Origin: Psychroflexus planctonicus
Lineage (GTDB): Bacteria > Bacteroidota > Bacteroidia > Flavobacteriales > Flavobacteriaceae
Length of the DNA: 64,000 nt
Reading direction: 5' to 3'
NCBI RefSeq assembly: GCF_014640195.1
Contig: NZ_BMGM01000005.1
Span: 124,001 to 188,000 of the forward strand
Of this stretch, positions 59,415 through 64,000 are shown piece by piece. The translations under genes were made by a program, and so were the position numbers. Within the stretch, counting starts at the first letter, position 1. Each line of letters begins with the position of its first letter. Under the pieces are notes generated by a model. That model was not told the DNA's origin. It did not search any database and saw nothing but the letters and a program-made list of their open reading frames with translations.

Positions 59415-60542
59415 ATGAACCTATTTAAAAAACTGCCTTTCTATAGCTCTGCTCTTGTTTTTATTCTGCTTCTAAACATTTCTTGCGAAGAAAAAGAACA
59501 ACAAAACACCAAAAAACAAGTTCAAGAATTCCCTGTACTTACTATTGAAACTAAAGACGTAACTACCCAAAAAAAATATCCAGCTGTTGTTGAAGGTGTA
59601 GTAAGTAGTGAGATTTTTGCTAAAGTTCCTGGGTACATTACCGAAGTGCATGTAGACCAAGGCGACAAAGTAAGCAAAGACCAGTTGCTTTTTAAACTGG
59701 AAACCCAATCATTAAGCCAAGATGCCGAAGCCGCAAAAGCAAGAGTTAGTTTGGCTCAGGTAGAAGTAAACCGTTTAATTCCCTTAGTTGAAAAAGACAT
59801 TGTAAGCGCTGTACAGTTAGAAAGTGCTAAAGCCAATTTGCAAGATGCCAAAAGCAATTTACAAAGTATACAAGCCAACATTGGCTATGCCAAAATAAAT
59901 AGTCCAGTAAACGGAGTTGTGAGTAGAATAAACTACAGAAACGGAGCTTTGGTAAGTCCACAGGATGCAATGCCATTGACTCAAGTATCTCAAATTGAAG
60001 AAGTTTTTGTGTATTTTTCGATGAATGAAAAGAATTTTCTAGATTTTATTGATGAAGCCGATGGAAAAAGCATGCAAGAGAAAATTGAAGCTTTCCCAGA
60101 AGTAGAATTAATTTTATCCAACGGAAGAACCTTCAACCAAAAGGGAAAAATAGAAGCCATTTCGGGTGATGTAAATCAAAATACGGGAAGCTTGAGTTTT
60201 AGAACCCGCTTTCAAAATCCAGAAGGAATTCTGCGAAACGGAGCCAGTGGTACTATAGCCGTTCCTTCCAAATACCACAACAAAATTGTAGTGCCTAAAG
60301 TGTCTACTTTCGAGCGCCAAAACAGGCGTTTTGTTTTTGTAGTTGAAAAGGATTCCATCTACGAAAAAGCAATTGACGTACAAGATGAAACCCAAGCCGT
60401 TTTCGTTTTGAAGAACGGACTTGAAGCAGGAACCAAAATCATGGGAAAAGGGGTAAATCGAGTAAAAGATGGCGACAAAATAAAACCGAAAGAAGTAAGT
60501 TTAGAAGAAATTACCGATTCATACGAAACGGTATTCAAATAA
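59415..60542 (+). CDS. RND efflux periplasmic adaptor (membrane fusion) lipoprotein
   Basis: About 375 aa from the ATG at 59415 (MNLFKKLPFYSSALVF), with a lipobox NISC. The TTG-based longer frame adds seven residues. Biotinyl-lipoyl region near GYITEVHVDQGDKVSKDQLLFKL and an alpha-hairpin of Gln/Ala repeats (~90-145), then SPVNGVVSRINYRNGALVSP and the beta-barrel. AcrA type. Links the inner-membrane pump to the outer-membrane channel. The next gene (RND permease) is 6 nt away. Confidence 0.93.
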   Translation: MNLFKKLPFYSSALVFILLLNISCEEKEQQNTKKQVQEFPVLTIETKDVTTQKKYPAVVEGVVSSEIFAKVPGYITEVHVDQGDKVSKDQLLFKLETQSLSQDAEAAKARVSLAQVEVNRLIPLVEKDIVSAVQLESAKANLQDAKSNLQSIQANIGYAKINSPVNGVVSRINYRNGALVSPQDAMPLTQVSQIEEVFVYFSMNEKNFLDFIDEADGKSMQEKIEAFPEVELILSNGRTFNQKGKIEAISGDVNQNTGSLSFRTRFQNPEGILRNGASGTIAVPSKYHNKIVVPKVSTFERQNRRFVFVVEKDSIYEKAIDVQDETQAVFVLKNGLEAGTKIMGKGVNRVKDGDKIKPKEVSLEEITDSYETVFK

Positions 60543-60548
60543 GAAAGT

Positions 60549-63500
60549 ATGCTCAAAACATTTATCAACAGACCTGTACTTTCTACTGTTATTTCCATCA
60601 TTTTAGTGATGTTGGGTATTTTAGGTGTTTCCGATTTGCCCGTTACACAATATCCAGATATTGCACCACCTACCGTTCAAGTTTCAGCGACTTATCCGGG
60701 TGCTAATGCCGAAACCATTATTGAAAGCGTCATCAATCCGTTAGAAGAACAAATCAACGGTGTAGAAGGCATGACCTACATTACGTCTACTGCAAGTAAC
60801 GATGGTTCGGCACAAATCAATATTTTTTTTAAACAAGGTTACGACCCCGATATTGCAGCTGTAAATGTTCAAAATAGAGTAGCACGTGCCAACGCAGTAT
60901 TGCCTGAAGAAGTAGTTCGAGCGGGAATTATTACCCAAAAGAAAACCAATACAGCCTTAATTTACATTTCTGCCTATTCATCTAACCCTACTTACGACGA
61001 TACCTTTGTACAAAACTACTTAAACATCAATGTAAAACCAGAATTAGAACGCGTTGATGGGGTTGCCGAAGTAAATGTTTTTGGCGGAAAAGATTATGCC
61101 ATGCGGGTTTGGCTAAACCCAACTAAAATGGCAAATTACGGATTAAATGCAGCCGAAGTAATTGCAGCCATTCGCGAACAGAGTATTGAAGCCGCTGCGG
61201 GAGCTTTGGGTCAAAATGCGGGGGAAGCTTTCGAATTGACCATTAAATACGATGGGCGTTTCAAAAATAAAGAAGAATACGAAAACATTATTATAAAAGC
61301 TTTCAACGATGGCAGTATTCTTCGTTTAAAAGATGTAGCTACTATAGAATTGGATGCGTTTTCGTATGTATCAAAAACCCGCTCCAAAGGTCATCCCGGA
61401 ATGAGTTTTGGCGTGTTCCAAACGCCCGGTTCCAACGCACAAGAAATCATTGAAGAACTTTATGTAAAACTGGAAGATTTAAAAGCTGACTTCCCCGAAG
61501 GCATGGATTACATCATTAATTATGATACCAATAAGTTTCTAACGGCCTCCATCGACAAAGTAAAAACCACTTTAATTCAGGCGTTTTTGTTGGTTTTTGT
61601 GGTGGTGTTTATCTTTTTGCAAGACATCAAAACCACTTTAATTCCTGCCATTGCCGTTCCTGTTTCCTTAATTGGTACTTTCTTTTTCATGAATCTGTTT
61701 GGCTACTCCATCAACTTGCTCACGCTTTTTGCTTTGGTCTTAGCGATAGGAATTGTTGTAGACGACGCCATTGTAGTTGCCGAAGCCGTGTATACCAAAA
61801 TTGAAGAAGGTTACGACAACGCCCGAAATGCTTCCATTACAGCAATGCAAGAAATCAGTGGCGCCATTATATCAACCACTTTGGTGATGGCAGCGGTTTT
61901 TGTTCCGGTAACCTTTATTAAAGGGCCAGCCGGTGTGTTTTTTGAACAATTTGGCGTCACCTTAATCATCGCCATTTTCATTTCATCTGTAAACGCACTA
62001 ACACTAAGTCCAGCGCTTTGTGCTTTGATTTTCAAACCCAAAAATCAGCAGAAAAAATCTTTTTTAAATCGATTTTATACTGCATTCAATACAGGATTTG
62101 ACGCCACAAAACAAAAATACTCCAAATCGCTTGGCTTTTTAATTCGCTACAAATGGATAAGCTTCGGAATATTGGCTCTTGCCATCGGTGCTATTTTTTG
62201 GATAGACAATAGCACACCCAAAGGTTTTGTCCCGACCGAAGACCGTGGCGTCATTTTCATGAACGTAGAACTTCCACCCGGCGCCAGTTTAGATCGAACT
62301 TTTACAGCGACCGACAGCATTTATCAAAGCATAAAAAAAATCAAAGGTATTCGGAATGCTTCCATCACCAGCGGACGAAATTTCTTCGCCGGTTCAGGAA
62401 GCTCTTACGCACAAGGCTTCATCATTTTAGATGCTTGGGAAGAACGCACAAGCGATGAAACCAGTGTTGACGCTTTAATCGCTAAAATGAATGAAGCAAC
62501 AAGTGATATTTACGATGCCAACATCATTTTTTTCACACCATCAAGTGTTCCGGGATATGGAAGCGCCGATGGATTTGAAGTGCAATTAGTCGATCAAAAA
62601 TACGGTAGCTTAGACGATTTAGACAAAGCAGCAAAAGAATTTGTGAGCCTACTAAATCAAGATCAACGGGTTGCTTTTGCATCCAATTCCTTCAACACTA
62701 ATTTTCCACAATTGCGATTGGATATTGATGTGGCTAAAGCTAAAACCAGCGGAATACAAATTAATAATATCGTAGGAACACTTCAGGCTTACATCGGTGG
62801 TTTTTACGTAAGCGATTTCAACCGATTTGGAAAACAGTTTCGGGTTTTTGTACAGGCATATCCAGAAGACCGACAAAAAATAGACGATCTGAACAGTATT
62901 TTTGTGAAAACGCAAAACGAAGAAATGGCACCCATCTCTGAATTTGTGAGTTTAAACAAAGTTTACGGTCCACAAACGGTAAAACGCTTCAATTTGTTTA
63001 ATGCAGTTGCCATCAATGGTTCATCTGCACCCGGATTTAGCTCGGGAGAAGCAATTGAAGCCGTTCGGGAAGCAGCGGAACAACTCCCCAATAATTATGG
63101 AATCGATTTTTCTGGAATCACACGTGAAGAAGTAAACGTAGCAGGTCAATCTATAATTGTATTTTTACTTAGTGTGTTGTTTGCCTATTTCTTCTTAGCT
63201 GCACAGTACGAAAGTTATTTGCTTCCATTTGTGGTCATTTTATCTTTGCCAACTGGAGTAATGGGCGCCTATTTAGTTACCTTTATCTTTGGTTTAGAAA
63301 ACAATATCTATTTTCAAATCGCTTTGGTAATGCTGGTCGGTTTGTTGGCTAAAAATGCTATTTTAATTGTAGAATTTGCTATTCAACGCAGGCGACAAGG
63401 CTACAGCATTGTGCGCTCTTCTTTAGATGCTGCCAATACTAGATTACGCCCGATTTTAATGACTTCACTGGCATTTGTGCTTGGTTTGTTGCCTCTGGTT

Positions 63501-63674
63501 TTAGCGACAGGTGTTGGAGCAAAAGGAAACCAATCCATCGGAACGGGAGCTGCCGGTGGTTTACTAATTGGTACTATTTTCGGAATATTTATCATTCCTG
63601 TATTCTTCAGTATCTTTCAATTTCTACAGGAAAAAATTACAGGTAAACCCGAAATTACAAAACCAACTGAATGA
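60549..63674 (+). CDS. RND efflux permease (HAE1/AcrB type)
   Basis: 1041 aa, AcrB length, 12 TM. TM4 has GIVVDDAIVVAEAVY with the Asp pair of the proton relay and the TM10 region has LVGLLAKNAILIVEFA with the matching Lys. Both large periplasmic loops are present (pore and docking domains). Drug or solvent efflux using proton motive force; substrate range unknown. The stop TGA overlaps the ATG of the outer-membrane channel gene (63671-63674). Confidence 0.96.
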   Translation: MLKTFINRPVLSTVISIILVMLGILGVSDLPVTQYPDIAPPTVQVSATYPGANAETIIESVINPLEEQINGVEGMTYITSTASNDGSAQINIFFKQGYDPDIAAVNVQNRVARANAVLPEEVVRAGIITQKKTNTALIYISAYSSNPTYDDTFVQNYLNINVKPELERVDGVAEVNVFGGKDYAMRVWLNPTKMANYGLNAAEVIAAIREQSIEAAAGALGQNAGEAFELTIKYDGRFKNKEEYENIIIKAFNDGSILRLKDVATIELDAFSYVSKTRSKGHPGMSFGVFQTPGSNAQEIIEELYVKLEDLKADFPEGMDYIINYDTNKFLTASIDKVKTTLIQAFLLVFVVVFIFLQDIKTTLIPAIAVPVSLIGTFFFMNLFGYSINLLTLFALVLAIGIVVDDAIVVAEAVYTKIEEGYDNARNASITAMQEISGAIISTTLVMAAVFVPVTFIKGPAGVFFEQFGVTLIIAIFISSVNALTLSPALCALIFKPKNQQKKSFLNRFYTAFNTGFDATKQKYSKSLGFLIRYKWISFGILALAIGAIFWIDNSTPKGFVPTEDRGVIFMNVELPPGASLDRTFTATDSIYQSIKKIKGIRNASITSGRNFFAGSGSSYAQGFIILDAWEERTSDETSVDALIAKMNEATSDIYDANIIFFTPSSVPGYGSADGFEVQLVDQKYGSLDDLDKAAKEFVSLLNQDQRVAFASNSFNTNFPQLRLDIDVAKAKTSGIQINNIVGTLQAYIGGFYVSDFNRFGKQFRVFVQAYPEDRQKIDDLNSIFVKTQNEEMAPISEFVSLNKVYGPQTVKRFNLFNAVAINGSSAPGFSSGEAIEAVREAAEQLPNNYGIDFSGITREEVNVAGQSIIVFLLSVLFAYFFLAAQYESYLLPFVVILSLPTGVMGAYLVTFIFGLENNIYFQIALVMLVGLLAKNAILIVEFAIQRRRQGYSIVRSSLDAANTRLRPILMTSLAFVLGLLPLVLATGVGAKGNQSIGTGAAGGLLIGTIFGIFIIPVFFSIFQFLQEKITGKPEITKPTE

Positions 63675-64000
63675 TGAAAAATTGGAAATCTTATAGCTTA
63701 TTATTTACTTTTTTCAGCTTCATTTTGTTGATGCAATCCTGTTTTGTGGCGAAAGATTATGAAACTCCAGAAGATTTTAAACCAGATGAAAAGCTTTTTA
63801 GAACCGATGAAATTCAGCAAGACTCCACTTCTATAGTCGATTTTTCATGGAAGGAAGTATTTACAGACAGCATACTTCAAAATCACATTGAAACCGCCTT
63901 AGAAAACAACTTAGATATTCGTATTGCATTGCAACAAATCGCCATAGCTAATTCCTATTCCAAAGAAGGAAAGGCAGGTTATTTCCCAAGTTTGGAATTG
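63671..64000 (+). CDS. TolC-family outer-membrane channel (NodT type), 5' part
   Basis: Only the first ~110 codons are in the window; it runs off the right edge. Lipoprotein signal (SFILLMQSC) then YETPEDFKPDEKLFRTDE and, at the end, SWKEVFTDSILQNHIETALENNLDIRIALQQIAIANSY, the first conserved coiled-coil motif of the outer membrane efflux family. ATG at 63671 overlaps the permease stop (start at 63674 also possible). It completes the adaptor-permease-channel tripartite operon. Confidence 0.9.
   Translation, partial: MMKNWKSYSLLFTFFSFILLMQSCFVAKDYETPEDFKPDEKLFRTDEIQQDSTSIVDFSWKEVFTDSILQNHIETALENNLDIRIALQQIAIANSYSKEGKAGYFPSLEL

Overview
The window comes from the chromosome of a low-GC member of the Bacteroidota, almost certainly family Flavobacteriaceae. 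The evidence is a GldH gliding lipoprotein, two proteins with type IX secretion (T9SS) sorting tails, Bacteroidota-type -7 promoter boxes (TAnnTTTG), DUF3857, PorT-like barrel, HU-CCDC81/SPOR and GYDIA-type GHMP kinase proteins, and intergenic repeat elements that I recall as common in this group. Gene density is high and nearly everything is core. I see no prophage, transposase, CRISPR array, integrase, tRNA or rRNA.

Layout. 1-8.2 kb: two DUF3857/transglutaminase-like genes, a prolyl oligopeptidase lipoprotein, a tandem pair of small outer-membrane barrels, and an AlbA_2-domain protein with a PPP-family phosphatase. 8.2-12.3 kb: yicC-gmk-nadD operon, then gpsA and a DMT exporter. 12.5-17.5 kb: SPFH protein, gltX and a PpiD-like foldase. 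17.7-21 kb: LytTR two-component system, DUF3109 protein and cold-shock protein. 21.6-28.2 kb: ClC antiporter with a small membrane protein, AtoE transporter, the plsC/acyl-ACP desaturase/HD-hydrolase operon and a bacilliredoxin. 28.8-32.1 kb: secreted metzincin protease plus a T9SS-sorted repeat protein, the most accessory-looking part. 32.2-41.7 kb: 2OG oxygenase, DjlA-like co-chaperone, two mevalonate-pathway genes, DUF481 protein, alkyladenine glycosylase, a barrel protein, and an ATP-dependent DNA ligase with its partner nuclease. 41.8-47.1 kb: ricT-gldH-PBP1A operon and trhO. 47.5-54 kb: recA, a sigma factor with a membrane-anchored barrel partner, a HU-like/SPOR protein, thioesterase, rplU-rpmA. 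54-64 kb: M16 peptidase pair, AI-2E family transporter and an RND efflux operon cut off by the window end.

How it fits together. Much of the window concerns the envelope: phospholipid synthesis and desaturation (gpsA, plsC, desaturase), peptidoglycan (PBP1A, SPOR protein), outer-membrane barrels, periplasmic proteolysis and folding, gliding/T9SS and efflux. The rest is housekeeping: nucleotide, NAD, translation, DNA repair and isoprenoids.

No single dramatic new system is obvious. The best leads are (i) intergenic elements with conserved ends around a variable hairpin (2224-2370, 12427-12521, 28291-28430), (ii) a structured element bounded by a terminator-like hairpin between trhO and recA (47194-47386), (iii) two proteins with cross-envelope architectures (49189-50562 and 50649-51578), and (iv) the AlbA_2/phosphatase gene pair. 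Several longest-frame starts are TTG codons lying inside TAnnTTTG promoter boxes, so I moved those starts downstream to the first ATG.
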